Below are positions 1-7,202 of a stretch of DNA of 64,000 nucleotides, one piece after another. This stretch comes from Gordoniibacillus chartarius (GTDB lineage: Bacteria; Bacillota; Bacilli; Paenibacillales; NBRC-103111): NCBI RefSeq assembly GCF_042432825.1, contig NZ_JBHLWN010000027.1, forward strand, positions 62,001-126,000, read 5' to 3'. The notes beneath the pieces were generated by a model that made no database searches, was not told where the DNA came from, and was given only the letters and a program-made list of their open reading frames with translations. How positions within the stretch are numbered: the first letter of the stretch is position 1; the number at the start of each line of letters is the position of its first letter. The position numbers and the translations under genes are program-made.

Positions 1-224
1 GACTCAAATCGCTTCCCCTCGAGGTATGAATCGTTATGCAATGGGATACACACGAATTGATTCAGATTGATGTAGAACAGCAGCGCAGCTCCCTGCTCGG
101 CAAGCTTTACACTATGCAGCATCTCCACCCGCGGCGGAGCAACCGGGTCATGGCCGGCCAGATCAACGATATGAATCTCGATAAACCGTCCCGTCCATGA
201 GTCAAACCGCTCTTCCCAATTCAC
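1..224 (-). CDS. Unknown protein, 3' end outside window
   Basis: This frame is open from a GTG at 224 to the window edge (about 74 residues seen). A GGGGGTGA ribosome binding site lies just before it, inside the end of the preceding gene. The visible N-terminus begins VNWEERFDSW and is a soluble, mixed alpha/beta-looking sequence with no signal peptide and no cysteine cluster. I do not recognise a family. It starts 4 bases after the gene at 229-585 and so is probably translationally coupled to it, as the last visible gene of the Rieske/molybdoenzyme operon. The gene is incomplete because of the window edge, not because of damage. Confidence 0.6.
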   Translation of the reverse strand, partial: MNWEERFDSWTGRFIEIHIVDLAGHDPVAPPRVEMLHSVKLAEQGAALLFYINLNQFVCIPLHNDSYLEGKRFE

Positions 225-228
225 GGCT

Positions 229-585
229 TCACCCCCGCTTCGTCTTGAGCCGGCAGCTGCCGGCGGAGATCTTCTGAGTGACGAGAATCGTATAGCCGTT
301 CAAATCGTCCCAGCAGCCGGACAGCATCTCCGATTCCAAATGCACAAGCAGCTCTTCCTCCGAGCCGGCATTCGTCAGTCCGTTCACATTGACGACCGCA
401 ATGTCCACCCCTTCCGCCAATTTGCGTTCGGCGGACCAAGTTGTTTTGCCCCGTCCCTTGCCGAACAACCGCTCCATCTCTATCTGGATCTCGTCATGAA
501 ACTCCGGCCGGCACTGCTGCGGTTGGATAAAGCACAGACGAAGGTCAAATTCGGCGCTTAGCGGACGATCCTGCGTGACGATCAT
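229..585 (-). CDS. Unknown small soluble protein of the molybdoenzyme operon
   Basis: This 118-residue open frame begins with ATG overlapping the stop of the upstream membrane-protein gene by four bases, a coupling arrangement. It has no transmembrane segment or signal peptide. It contains scattered cysteines without a CxxC pattern and a lysine/arginine-rich C-terminus. I do not recognise the family. Its position in an uninterrupted run of minus-strand genes after the Rieske protein suggests a role in assembly or maturation of the reductase, but that is inferred only from context. Confidence 0.6.
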   Translation of the reverse strand: MIVTQDRPLSAEFDLRLCFIQPQQCRPEFHDEIQIEMERLFGKGRGKTTWSAERKLAEGVDIAVVNVNGLTNAGSEEELLVHLESEMLSGCWDDLNGYTILVTQKISAGSCRLKTKRG

Positions 586-770
586 GCGGCATCACGTTCC
601 TTTCGATACAGCAAGTACGCTAGCGGCACGGTCAAGACGTTAAGGCCGCAATAGACGAGCACTGCCGCGTACCGCTCATAGAAAAACGCGTTCACGGTCT
701 GCTGTGTAAATACGATATTGAGCCCAAGCACCATCGCCAGCAAAATCACTCCGCGCCAGCTACGCTTCAT
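582..770 (-). CDS. Small two-helix membrane protein
   Basis: This 62-residue protein has two predicted membrane helices, roughly residues 8-24 and 35-56, separated by a short loop (QQTVNAFFYERY), and a charged C-terminal tail. The start overlaps the stop of the Rieske gene by 11 bases, so the two are probably co-translated. Small two-helix proteins often anchor or stabilise respiratory complexes. Here it could hold the exported Rieske protein near the membrane, but no family was recognised and that role is inference. Confidence 0.6.
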   Translation of the reverse strand: MKRSWRGVILLAMVLGLNIVFTQQTVNAFFYERYAAVLVYCGLNVLTVPLAYLLYRKERDAA

Positions 771-1275
771 ACCGCTTCACCCCAGTCGCATAGATCGCTC
801 CGTTCTGATGGCTGACCGTAATTTCCGGCAGCGGACGCTGCGGCGGTCCCGCCGTCGGCTTGCCTGTCTGGACATCAAAGAAACCGTGATGGCAAGGGCA
901 GACGAGCTCGCCCTCCTCCTTGCTCCAGAAAACCGGACATTTCAGATGCGTGCAAGCATTCTGATACGCCTTGAACTCCTGCTCGCCGACGCGGACAAGC
1001 AGCGCGGAATCGTGCTCGCCGGGATAGGCGAACTCCACCGCCTCCCCAACCCCGATCCGGTTCAGGTCGACGATTTTCTTCGCTTCATACGCTTTCTTGC
1101 CGCCGCTAGCCAGCTCTTTGGCCGCAATCGCTCCCCAAGGCAGCGTTGATACGGCGAACACCCCGGCCGAGCCGACCATCAGCTTCATGAAGCTGCGGCG
1201 GTCCAGCTTCCGTTCCCCAGACTTCTTAATATTGTGCGTATAGTTATCATTCCGATCATGCTCATGCGTGCTCAT
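760..1275 (-). CDS. Tat-exported Rieske [2Fe-2S] protein
   Basis: The protein has 171 residues with a twin-arginine signal (RRSFMK at 26-31) followed by a hydrophobic stretch, so it should be folded in the cytoplasm and exported by Tat, probably staying membrane-anchored. The Rieske cluster motifs are complete: CTHLKC (C108, H110) and CPCH (C126, H129). The disulfide pair of bc1-type Rieske proteins is also present (C113, C128), pointing to a high-potential quinol-oxidising type rather than a dioxygenase ferredoxin. It follows the ferredoxin-subunit gene by 27 bases with ribosome binding site AAGGGGGAG. No cytochrome c1 gene is nearby. Its place in a nitrate-reductase-like operon suggests it passes electrons between quinol and the cytochrome b-like subunit, which is inference. 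Confidence 0.85.
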   Translation of the reverse strand: MSTHEHDRNDNYTHNIKKSGERKLDRRSFMKLMVGSAGVFAVSTLPWGAIAAKELASGGKKAYEAKKIVDLNRIGVGEAVEFAYPGEHDSALLVRVGEQEFKAYQNACTHLKCPVFWSKEEGELVCPCHHGFFDVQTGKPTAGPPQRPLPEITVSHQNGAIYATGVKRYEA

Positions 1276-1302
1276 TCCGAACTCCCCCTTCCCTAATATG
1301 AA

Positions 1303-1875
1303 CTATGAAAATAATTTCTGTTTGCCTTGTAGAATACCCGGCAGCGAAATTTTTACGTTCGTTTCGCTCTCCAGCGGCTCGAACGGCTCCGGATTACGGC
1401 TGGCCGTCCACTTGCCGATGCGGTGCTGCTCCTGCTTCGCGGCCAGCTCCTCCTCGGTCAGCCACTGCAGCGTATTCGTCGGGCACACGGATGCGCACAT
1501 CGGCGGAATGCCGTTTTTGCTGCGGTCATAGCACAGGTCGCACTTGTACATCAAATTTTGCTCCGTATCGAACTTCGGGATGCCGTAAGGACAGGCGATC
1601 GTGCAGTTCTGGCAGCCGATACATTTTTCCACCAGCGCGGACAGCACGGCCCCTTCCTCCGTAATTTGAATCGCCTGGGCCGGACAGCTGCGCGCGCAGG
1701 CGGGATTCACGCAGTGCAGACACATCAGCGGAATCGTCTGCCGGTCAACCAGCGGGTTGACGTCATAGACGTAATTACGGTTGCGTTCGTCGTGGCCGCC
1801 GCACTGGGTGCAGGCAGCAAGGCAGCTGCGGCAGCCGATGCAGTTGTCCATCTCGATATACAAATGATGCTTCAT
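1303..1875 (-). CDS. Four-cluster ferredoxin subunit (DmsB/NrfC/FdhB type)
   Basis: This 190-residue iron-sulfur protein shows the repeated Cx2Cx2CxnC pattern of electron-transfer subunits of molybdopterin oxidoreductases: CIGCRSC near the N-terminus, CLHC then CARSCP, CIGCQNCTIACP, and CDLC followed by CASVCP. Together these can hold four [4Fe-4S] clusters. There is no Tat or Sec signal, so the subunit is cytoplasmic like its catalytic partner. The start codon overlaps the stop of the molybdoenzyme gene by four bases (ATGA), indicating a fixed-ratio complex. It should relay electrons from the membrane subunit to the molybdenum protein. Confidence 0.9.
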   Translation of the reverse strand: MKHHLYIEMDNCIGCRSCLAACTQCGGHDERNRNYVYDVNPLVDRQTIPLMCLHCVNPACARSCPAQAIQITEEGAVLSALVEKCIGCQNCTIACPYGIPKFDTEQNLMYKCDLCYDRSKNGIPPMCASVCPTNTLQWLTEEELAAKQEQHRIGKWTASRNPEPFEPLESETNVKISLPGILQGKQKLFS

Positions 1876-4043
1876 CGCTGAGCCACACCTTCCTGTATTT
1901 TCTCGATTTGCGCAGCGCAGGCTTTGAACTCCGGCATCCGGGACATCGGGTCCAGCGCGGCAATCGTAAGCAAATTGACGGAGCCCTCATGGCCGAAATG
2001 GTAAGGCACGAACACCGTGTCTTTGCGGATCGCTTCCGTAATCTTCACCTTATAATTGGCCTCGCCGCGGCGCGTGTACAGCCGCACGACTTCTTCGTGG
2101 GCGATCCCGTACTGCGCAGCCGTTTCCGGATGAACCTCGACATACGGCTCCGGACACATATCGCGCAGGAACGGAATGCGACGCGTCTGGTTGCCGGACA
2201 AGTAATGGTACACGACGCGCCCCGTCGTCAGCCGCAGCGGGTAGCTCTCGCACGGCTCCTCCGCCGGCGGCCGGTACGGGAGGGCGCACAGCTTCGCCTT
2301 ACCGTCGGCATGGTAAAACTTCTTATCGAGGAACATATGCGGCGTTCCCGGGTGCTCCTCGGAAGGGCAAGGCCAGAATACGCCCTGCTGCTGTTCGATC
2401 TTCTCCCACGTCGCGCCGTAGTAGTCGGCGTAGCCGCCCTTGGTTGCTTCGCGGAACTCGTCGGATATCGCCTTTGCGCTAGTCAGGTGGCGGAAGTACT
2501 GGCCGCGTCCGAGCCGCTCCGCCAGCTCCACCTCAATCTGCCAGTCCGGCTTCGATTCGCCGAGGGGCTCCTGCGCTTTGTTGATTTTGATAATACGGCC
2601 TTCCAGGTTCGTAACCGTACCTTCGTCCTCAGACCACGTCGTCGTCGGCAGCACGACATCGGCGAACTCCGCCGACTCGGATAAGTAAATGTCGGTGCAG
2701 ACCATGAAATCGAGACCTCTCAGACATGCTCGTACGTAATTCAGGTTCGGCGCCGAAACGGCCGGGTTCGAGCAGAGCAGGTACAAGCCGCAAATCGTCT
2801 TCTTCTCCATCAGCTCGAACATCTCATAAGCGGATACCCCGGCCTGCGGCATCTCCTCCGGCTGGATCCCCCATACTTTGCACACTTCCTCGACGTGCTT
2901 CGGATTGGCGATCTTCCGGTAGCCCGGCAGCGCATCAGCCTTCTGTCCGTGTTCGCGCCCGCCCTGGCCGTTGCCTTGGCCGGTGAAGGTGGCGACGCCC
3001 GCCTTCGGACGCCCGATTTTGCCGGTGACGAGCGCCATGTTCGTGTACGCCGAGACGTTGTCGGCTCCTTTATGCTGCTGCTCGATGCCGCGGGCGAACA
3101 TAACGACGGCGTTCGGCGCTTTGCCGTAAATGTCGGCGGCGCGGATCAGCTTCTCCGGCGCTACGCCTGTAATCTCGCTCGTGTACTCCGGCGTGAACCC
3201 GCTCACCAGCTCGGCCAGCTCCTCGAAGCCGTTCGTGTGCCGGGCGACAAATTCACGGTCGGCGTGGCCATTCCGGATAATCAGGTTGACCATGCAGTTC
3301 GCCAGCGCCAAATCCGTGCCCGGCCGCAGGTCCAGATGAATGTCGGCGCGGCGGGCAAGCGGCGTCTCGCGCGGGTCGGCAACGATCAGATAGCCTCCGC
3401 GGTTCTGCACTTCCCAGACACGGAACATCGACGTTGGGTGACATTCGGCGGTGTTGCTGCCGGCAATGAATAAGCAGTCGGTTTCGTGCAGATCGGTCCA
3501 AGGCAGTGTCGAGCCGCGGTCGACGCCGAACGTGCGCATGAAGCCGGCCGCCGCCGAGGACATACAGAACCGTCCGTTATAATCGATATAGCGGGTTTGC
3601 AGCGCGACGCGGGCGAATTTGCCGGTCAAGTAGCATTTTTCGTTCGTCATGGAGACGCCGCTGAACACGGACAGCGAATCTTTGCCATGCTCGTTTTGAA
3701 GCTCCTGAAAGCGCCGCACGATCAGGCTGTACGCTTCCTCCCAGCTCGCCTCGCGGAAGCCGTCCTTCGTCCCTTTGGTGGAGGCATCGTCGCGGATAAG
3801 CGGACGGAGCAGGCGGTCAGGGTGGTTCGTCTGCTGATAGGCGGTGACGCCTTTCGGGCACATTTTGCCGAGTGTCACGGGCCAGTCGTAGCGCGGTTCC
3901 ACGCCGATAATGGTATTTGTGCTCGTATTGACGCGAAGGTTCATCCCGCACTGCATCCCGCAGTAGGAGCAATGGGTCGCTACGAGGCGTTCGTTCGGAT
4001 GCGTCTTGTTGGCAATCTCTTTGAAAAATTTATCCGCGGGCAT
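1872..4043 (-). CDS. Molybdopterin oxidoreductase, nitrate-reductase-like (NasC/NarB/NapA family)
   Basis: The catalytic subunit has 723 residues. It carries an N-terminal [4Fe-4S] site (C25, C28, C32, C62), the bis-MGD domains, and a C-terminal molydopterin dinucleotide-binding domain (around LTTGRVVYHYLSGNQTRR). The probable molybdenum ligand is C160 in NGRFCMSSA, which resembles the GRxCMSSA signature of assimilatory and periplasmic nitrate reductases. There is no twin-arginine signal, so it works in the cytoplasm. NarK, nirBD and mobA nearby make nitrate the likely substrate; formate dehydrogenase is the main alternative and cannot be excluded from sequence alone. It overlaps the upstream cytochrome-like gene by 14 bases and the downstream ferredoxin gene by 4. 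Ribosome binding site AAGGAGG precedes the ATG. Confidence 0.85.
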   Translation of the reverse strand: MPADKFFKEIANKTHPNERLVATHCSYCGMQCGMNLRVNTSTNTIIGVEPRYDWPVTLGKMCPKGVTAYQQTNHPDRLLRPLIRDDASTKGTKDGFREASWEEAYSLIVRRFQELQNEHGKDSLSVFSGVSMTNEKCYLTGKFARVALQTRYIDYNGRFCMSSAAAGFMRTFGVDRGSTLPWTDLHETDCLFIAGSNTAECHPTSMFRVWEVQNRGGYLIVADPRETPLARRADIHLDLRPGTDLALANCMVNLIIRNGHADREFVARHTNGFEELAELVSGFTPEYTSEITGVAPEKLIRAADIYGKAPNAVVMFARGIEQQHKGADNVSAYTNMALVTGKIGRPKAGVATFTGQGNGQGGREHGQKADALPGYRKIANPKHVEEVCKVWGIQPEEMPQAGVSAYEMFELMEKKTICGLYLLCSNPAVSAPNLNYVRACLRGLDFMVCTDIYLSESAEFADVVLPTTTWSEDEGTVTNLEGRIIKINKAQEPLGESKPDWQIEVELAERLGRGQYFRHLTSAKAISDEFREATKGGYADYYGATWEKIEQQQGVFWPCPSEEHPGTPHMFLDKKFYHADGKAKLCALPYRPPAEEPCESYPLRLTTGRVVYHYLSGNQTRRIPFLRDMCPEPYVEVHPETAAQYGIAHEEVVRLYTRRGEANYKVKITEAIRKDTVFVPYHFGHEGSVNLLTIAALDPMSRMPEFKACAAQIEKIQEGVAQR

Positions 4044-4896
4044 TTTGGTTGGCCTCCTTCGCCGGAACTAGATGTGTCGGTTTGCCGCTGAACCGGAACA
4101 TCCGGTATTTGCGGCGGCATGGCAGGCACAGCTCGGCTAAATTGAAGCCTTCCTGCATATCGAATTGAATGTGATTTTGTTTGAGCACTTGAATAACGTC
4201 CTGCGACTGCTCGACGGAGACGAATTCCGTACCGCACACCCGGCAAGTTTTCATCGCCTGCTCTCCGTAATGCTCCCGGTAATTGCGGGCAAGAATGCTC
4301 ATCGGGCGGAACGGAATGTGCGCCAGCTTGCCGAACGGCAGGTAGATCAGCGTTACGATAACCGACCATTGATGGATGAGCGACAGAACCGGATGGCCCC
4401 AGCCGTGAAGCGCCAGGTTCGAAAACGTGAGCAGCAGCCCCGTTACGCTGACGAACAGCAGCATATAGAGCGGCATGAAATCGTAAACGAAGGTTTGCTC
4501 GGCTTTGGCCTGCATATTTCGCATCCGCCGGTACAGCGCCATGCACACACCGGCGATCACCATGCAAGCCGTAATGTTCAGAGCGTTGAAGAACAAGTAA
4601 GCGAGAAAGCCGTCCGCCGGGATGTGGAGCAAATCGATGCCGAAGCCGACGACCGTATAATAGCCGTTCTGTTCCATCGTGAAGTACATCCAACCGAATA
4701 CGAGCGGAAACGTGACGAAGGCGGACAAGATGCAGCCCCAGCCGAGCAAAATATGCTGCAGCCAGCGGTACCAGCCGCGCTTCCAAATGAACTTGTAGGT
4801 GACCATATGCTCGGCCGTCGTTTGCGGAGTGCTCTTGCGGAAGAGCAGGCGCAGCCCCTTCTTCAGAATGATTTTCGCAGGCGGCCGTTCCCCCAA
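4030..4896 (-). CDS. NarI/DsrM-like cytochrome b membrane subunit, main part (frameshifted from upstream ORF)
   Basis: This frame encodes several membrane helices with well-placed histidines (WLQHILLGWG, DLLHIPADG, LALHGWGHPVLSLIHQW, GKLAHIPF), as in b-heme quinol oxidoreductase subunits. A cytoplasmic tail carries two CxxC pairs (CRVC and CLPC) that could bind metal. The frame only starts at a TTG at 4896, without a separate ribosome binding site. Its sequence continues naturally from the ORF at 4863-5069 if one G is added to the G5 run (CCCCC at 4890-4894 on the plus strand), giving AWGERPPAKIIL. It is therefore probably the C-terminal four fifths of a single protein of about 345 residues. 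The break may be a true mutation, a sequencing indel or a -1 frameshift site. Confidence 0.75.
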   Translation of the reverse strand: MGERPPAKIILKKGLRLLFRKSTPQTTAEHMVTYKFIWKRGWYRWLQHILLGWGCILSAFVTFPLVFGWMYFTMEQNGYYTVVGFGIDLLHIPADGFLAYLFFNALNITACMVIAGVCMALYRRMRNMQAKAEQTFVYDFMPLYMLLFVSVTGLLLTFSNLALHGWGHPVLSLIHQWSVIVTLIYLPFGKLAHIPFRPMSILARNYREHYGEQAMKTCRVCGTEFVSVEQSQDVIQVLKQNHIQFDMQEGFNLAELCLPCRRKYRMFRFSGKPTHLVPAKEANQNARG

Positions 4897-5069
4897 GCGA
4901 TAAACCGGTAAAAGAACCCGCAGACAAACACGACTGTGCCGACCATATAGCCGTATAAGGCCAAGTCGATATGCGTAAAGAAACGGGAACCGATATACAT
5001 AAGCACGATAAGCGCGCAGACGGTGACGAACACGGATTTGGCAAATTTCGAAGCAAATGCGCGATCCAT
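4863..5069 (-). CDS. N-terminal part of the cytochrome b-like subunit (two helices)
   Basis: This 68-residue ORF has a good ribosome binding site (AAGGGGAG) and two membrane helices, ending with FYRFIAWGNG before running out of frame to a stop at 4863. In NarI/DsrM-like proteins a similar helix followed by YRxxxW leads into a basic cytoplasmic loop, and such a loop is present in the other frame (4030-4896). I read it as the 5' part of the same gene, separated by one missing G in a G5 homopolymer. It is the first gene after the Fnr-type box at 5134-5149. If the shift is real and not corrected, the reductase would lack an intact membrane anchor. Confidence 0.65.
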   Translation of the reverse strand: MDRAFASKFAKSVFVTVCALIVLMYIGSRFFTHIDLALYGYMVGTVVFVCGFFYRFIAWGNGRLRKSF

Positions 5070-5133
5070 AAGAGATCTCCCCTTGCGGTGTGATGGTATA
5101 GCTGTATTAAACCATGAACGGGCTGCAGAGCAT

Positions 5134-5149
5134 TGTGAGGAATGTCACG
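5134..5149 (-). promoter_or_regulatory. Fnr-type box for the molybdoenzyme operon
   Basis: TGTGA-GGAATG-TCACG matches the TGTGA-N6-TCACA consensus with one mismatch. Its centre is 72 bases before the ATG at 5069. A TTTAAT hexamer about 32 bases downstream is a plausible -10 element, giving a class II activator layout. Confidence 0.65.
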
Positions 5150-5166
5150 CCGAATTCCCTGCGGCA

Positions 5167-5202
5167 CAAAGACGCCGCCCCTTATGCAGGAGCGGCGTCT
5201 GT
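5167..5202 (-). terminator. Hairpin terminator after narK
   Basis: A 9-bp perfect stem (AGACGCCGC / GCGGCGTCT) with a 13-base loop lies just after the narK stop. The T-run on the minus strand is short (TTT), so termination may be partial. It separates narK from the next Fnr-controlled operon. Confidence 0.6.
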
Positions 5203-5209
5203 GGGCGCG

Positions 5210-6562
5210 TTACACCAAGCGGGATTTCGTCGTTGGCGTCGGAGCCGGGGCCGGCTTCGGAGTCCGTTCCAACGTGAACGAAGTGAATTCCGCTCCTTTA
5301 CGTTCGTAGTAATACCAGTTCAGAACAATACAGACCACATAGAAGCCGATAAAATAGTACAGTGCGTTGACCGGTGTGCCGTACGCCGTGGTCGACCAGC
5401 CGAACAGCTTCGGAATGAAGAACGATCCGTATGCCGCGAACGCCGCCGTCATGCCGAGTACGGAAGCAGCCGCCTTCTGCGGGAAGATGAACGGAATCAT
5501 CTGGAACGTCGAGCCGGAGCCGAGGCCTGCGGCGATGAATAGGATCAGGAACGACGGCAGAAAGCCGGCGAACGACTTGATGTTGATGAAGTAAATGGCT
5601 GCCGCCGCGCCTAGGGTCATCACGACGAGTACGATGGAGGTTATTCTCGCTCCTCCGAATTTGTCGCTGATCCAGCCGCCGATCGGACGGGCAGCAGCGG
5701 CAAGGAACGCTCCCCAGAATGCGAGCGATACGTGCTCGGGGAATTGCGACTTCAGCAGCAGCGGGAACGCCGCCGAGTAGCCGATGAACGAGCCGAATGT
5801 ACCGACATACAGAACGGTCATAATCCAGTTGTGCTTCAGCTTGAACACCGAGAATTGCTGGCTGACCGACTGCTTCGCCTCCGGCAGGTTATCCATGCCG
5901 AAGAAGGCGGCGATGGCAAGCAGGATAATCGGCACGATCCACACAAATGCAGCGTTCTGCAGCCAAATTTCCGTGCCGTTCTTCAGTGGATGCCCTTCGC
6001 CGAACAATGGGACGAACGCCGCGGAGGTGAGGATGATCGGCGTCACGAACTGAACAACCGATACGCCCATGTTGCCGAGGCCGCCGTTAATGCCGAGCGC
6101 CGTGCCCTTCTCTTTCTTCGGGAAGAAGAAAGAAATGTTGGCCGACGAGGAGCAGAAGTTACCGCCGCCGAGTCCGCACAGCGCGGCCAGCAGCAGCATG
6201 ACCGAGAACGGCGTATCCGGGTTTTGCACGGCCATGCCGATGCCTACAGCCGGAATGAGAAGGACGAGCGTTGAGATAACCGTCCAGTTGCGGCCTCCCA
6301 CAATGCCCACCGCGAATGTGTACGCGAACCGCAGCGTGGCGCCGACAAGCCCGGGAATGGCCGCCAGCGTAAAGAGCTGGTCTTGCGTAAAGGCAAAACC
6401 GACGTCGTTCAGTCTGACGGCGACAACTGACCAAATTTGCCAAACAATGAAGGCGATCATCAGATTGGGTGTTGACATGAGCAAATTTCGTCTTGCATGA
6501 CGCTTGCCCTCCGTTGCCCAGAATTGTTCATCCTCGGGCTTCCATGCCGATATTCTTGCCAT
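5210..6562 (-). CDS. narK: Nitrate/nitrite transporter NarK (MFS)
   Basis: The 450-residue major facilitator protein has about twelve membrane helices and the NarK-family glycine-rich signatures GLGGGNFCSSSANISFFFP and GINGGLGNMG, which line the nitrate path. Length and motifs match bacterial NarK (nitrate import and nitrite export). The gene has its own Fnr-type box centred 73 bases upstream and its own hairpin terminator, so it is likely monocistronic and induced without oxygen. It lies between nirBD and the molybdoenzyme operon, supplying substrate to both steps of nitrate reduction to ammonium. Confidence 0.93.
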   Translation of the reverse strand: MARISAWKPEDEQFWATEGKRHARRNLLMSTPNLMIAFIVWQIWSVVAVRLNDVGFAFTQDQLFTLAAIPGLVGATLRFAYTFAVGIVGGRNWTVISTLVLLIPAVGIGMAVQNPDTPFSVMLLLAALCGLGGGNFCSSSANISFFFPKKEKGTALGINGGLGNMGVSVVQFVTPIILTSAAFVPLFGEGHPLKNGTEIWLQNAAFVWIVPIILLAIAAFFGMDNLPEAKQSVSQQFSVFKLKHNWIMTVLYVGTFGSFIGYSAAFPLLLKSQFPEHVSLAFWGAFLAAAARPIGGWISDKFGGARITSIVLVVMTLGAAAAIYFINIKSFAGFLPSFLILFIAAGLGSGSTFQMIPFIFPQKAAASVLGMTAAFAAYGSFFIPKLFGWSTTAYGTPVNALYYFIGFYVVCIVLNWYYYERKGAEFTSFTLERTPKPAPAPTPTTKSRLV

Positions 6563-6627
6563 AGTGAACTTCCCCTTTCAGTTGCATCTTTGATGATGCT
6601 ATCGTACCGGAACGGGGTGTAAGTCTC

Positions 6628-6643
6628 AGTGAACAATGTCACA
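6628..6643 (-). promoter_or_regulatory. Fnr-type box upstream of narK
   Basis: AGTGA-ACAATG-TCACA matches TGTGA-N6-TCACA with one mismatch, centred 73 bases before the narK ATG. TACGAT, 32 bases nearer the gene, could be the -10. Confidence 0.65.
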
Positions 6644-6696
6644 CATCAAGAAAACGTTAAAGGCCCTTTCCTGTACGATTATGCGTTTGCAGTATT

Positions 6697-6769
6697 GCAG
6701 CCCTTCTTGGGCTGTCTTTAAACGCCGAGCCGGTAACATGGGGCAAAGACGGCCCTTAACGGGCTGTCT
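6697..6769. repeat. Tandem pair of near-identical hairpins
   Basis: Two stem-loops lie head to tail: GCAGCCC-TTCTT-GGGCTGT (6697-6715) and AGACGGCCC-TTAAC-GGGCTGTCT (6747-6769). Both have five-base loops and both are closed by the same right arm GGGCTGTCT (6709-6717 and 6761-6769). The spacer of about 30 bases is GC-rich. They lie beyond the nirBD terminator and before the narK box, so they are not needed as terminators and are outside the expected narK transcript. A small dispersed palindromic repeat is my preferred reading. Confidence 0.5.
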
Positions 6770-6786
6770 CTACTTTCTAAAGCAGC

Positions 6787-6836
6787 AAAAAGGACCGTCC
6801 CCCACCCTGTCTGTTAACAAGGTTGGTGAACGGTCC
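6787..6836 (-). terminator. Rho-independent terminator of nirBD
   Basis: GGACCGT (6792-6798) pairs with ACGGTCC (6830-6836). On the minus strand the stem is followed by TTTTT (plus-strand A-run at 6787-6791). It starts 22 bases after the nirD stop. Confidence 0.8.
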
Positions 6837-6858
6837 CCGTTGTAGCGGGAGCTATCCT

Positions 6859-7188
6859 TCAAGCCTCCGGAGGCAGCTCAATGCCAACCGCGTCGCCGTC
6901 GACGATTACGCGGAATGTGCGTACCTCGCCGGTGTCCGGCCCCATGACGCGCCCATCCACGAGCCGGATGTGCAAATCCCGCAGCGGACAGTAAATGGTA
7001 TGGCCCGACACAATCGCTTCCGTTAACGGGCCGCCCTTCTTGTGCGGTGTATGATTGTCCAGCGCATACCATCCTCCGTCGCTAGTGCGGAACACGGCGA
7101 TATCGTAATCGCCAATGCGAACCTCTTTCCCTAGTAGCATAGGAAAGTCGTCTACAGAGCCGATGCGTACAAGCTGCTCCTTCGCCAT
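6859..7188 (-). CDS. nirD: Nitrite reductase small subunit NirD (Rieske-like)
   Basis: This 109-residue protein has the NirD/Rieske ferredoxin fold (IGDYDIAVFRTSDGGWYALDN, PLRDLHIRLVDGRVMGPD) and follows nirB by 14 bases with ribosome binding site AAGGAGGAG. The usual Rieske cysteines are replaced: TPHKKGGPL stands where CPHRG would be, and IYCPLRD keeps only one cysteine. It therefore probably binds no [2Fe-2S] cluster, as in many NirD proteins. It is the small subunit of the cytoplasmic NADH-dependent nitrite reductase. Confidence 0.88.
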   Translation of the reverse strand: MAKEQLVRIGSVDDFPMLLGKEVRIGDYDIAVFRTSDGGWYALDNHTPHKKGGPLTEAIVSGHTIYCPLRDLHIRLVDGRVMGPDTGEVRTFRVIVDGDAVGIELPPEA

Positions 7189-7202
7189 ATGTCTACTCCT
7201 CC

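Noticed and set aside
2895..3473. Long plus-strand open frames inside the molybdoenzyme, nirB, pflB and adhE genes
   Set aside because: They are antisense shadows caused by GC-rich codon use; they lack ribosome binding sites and the sense frames carry all family motifs.
6690..6775. Riboswitch (molybdenum cofactor or cyclic di-GMP type) between nirBD and narK
   Set aside because: The two hairpins do not show the conserved loops of those classes, and they lie upstream of the predicted narK transcript start.
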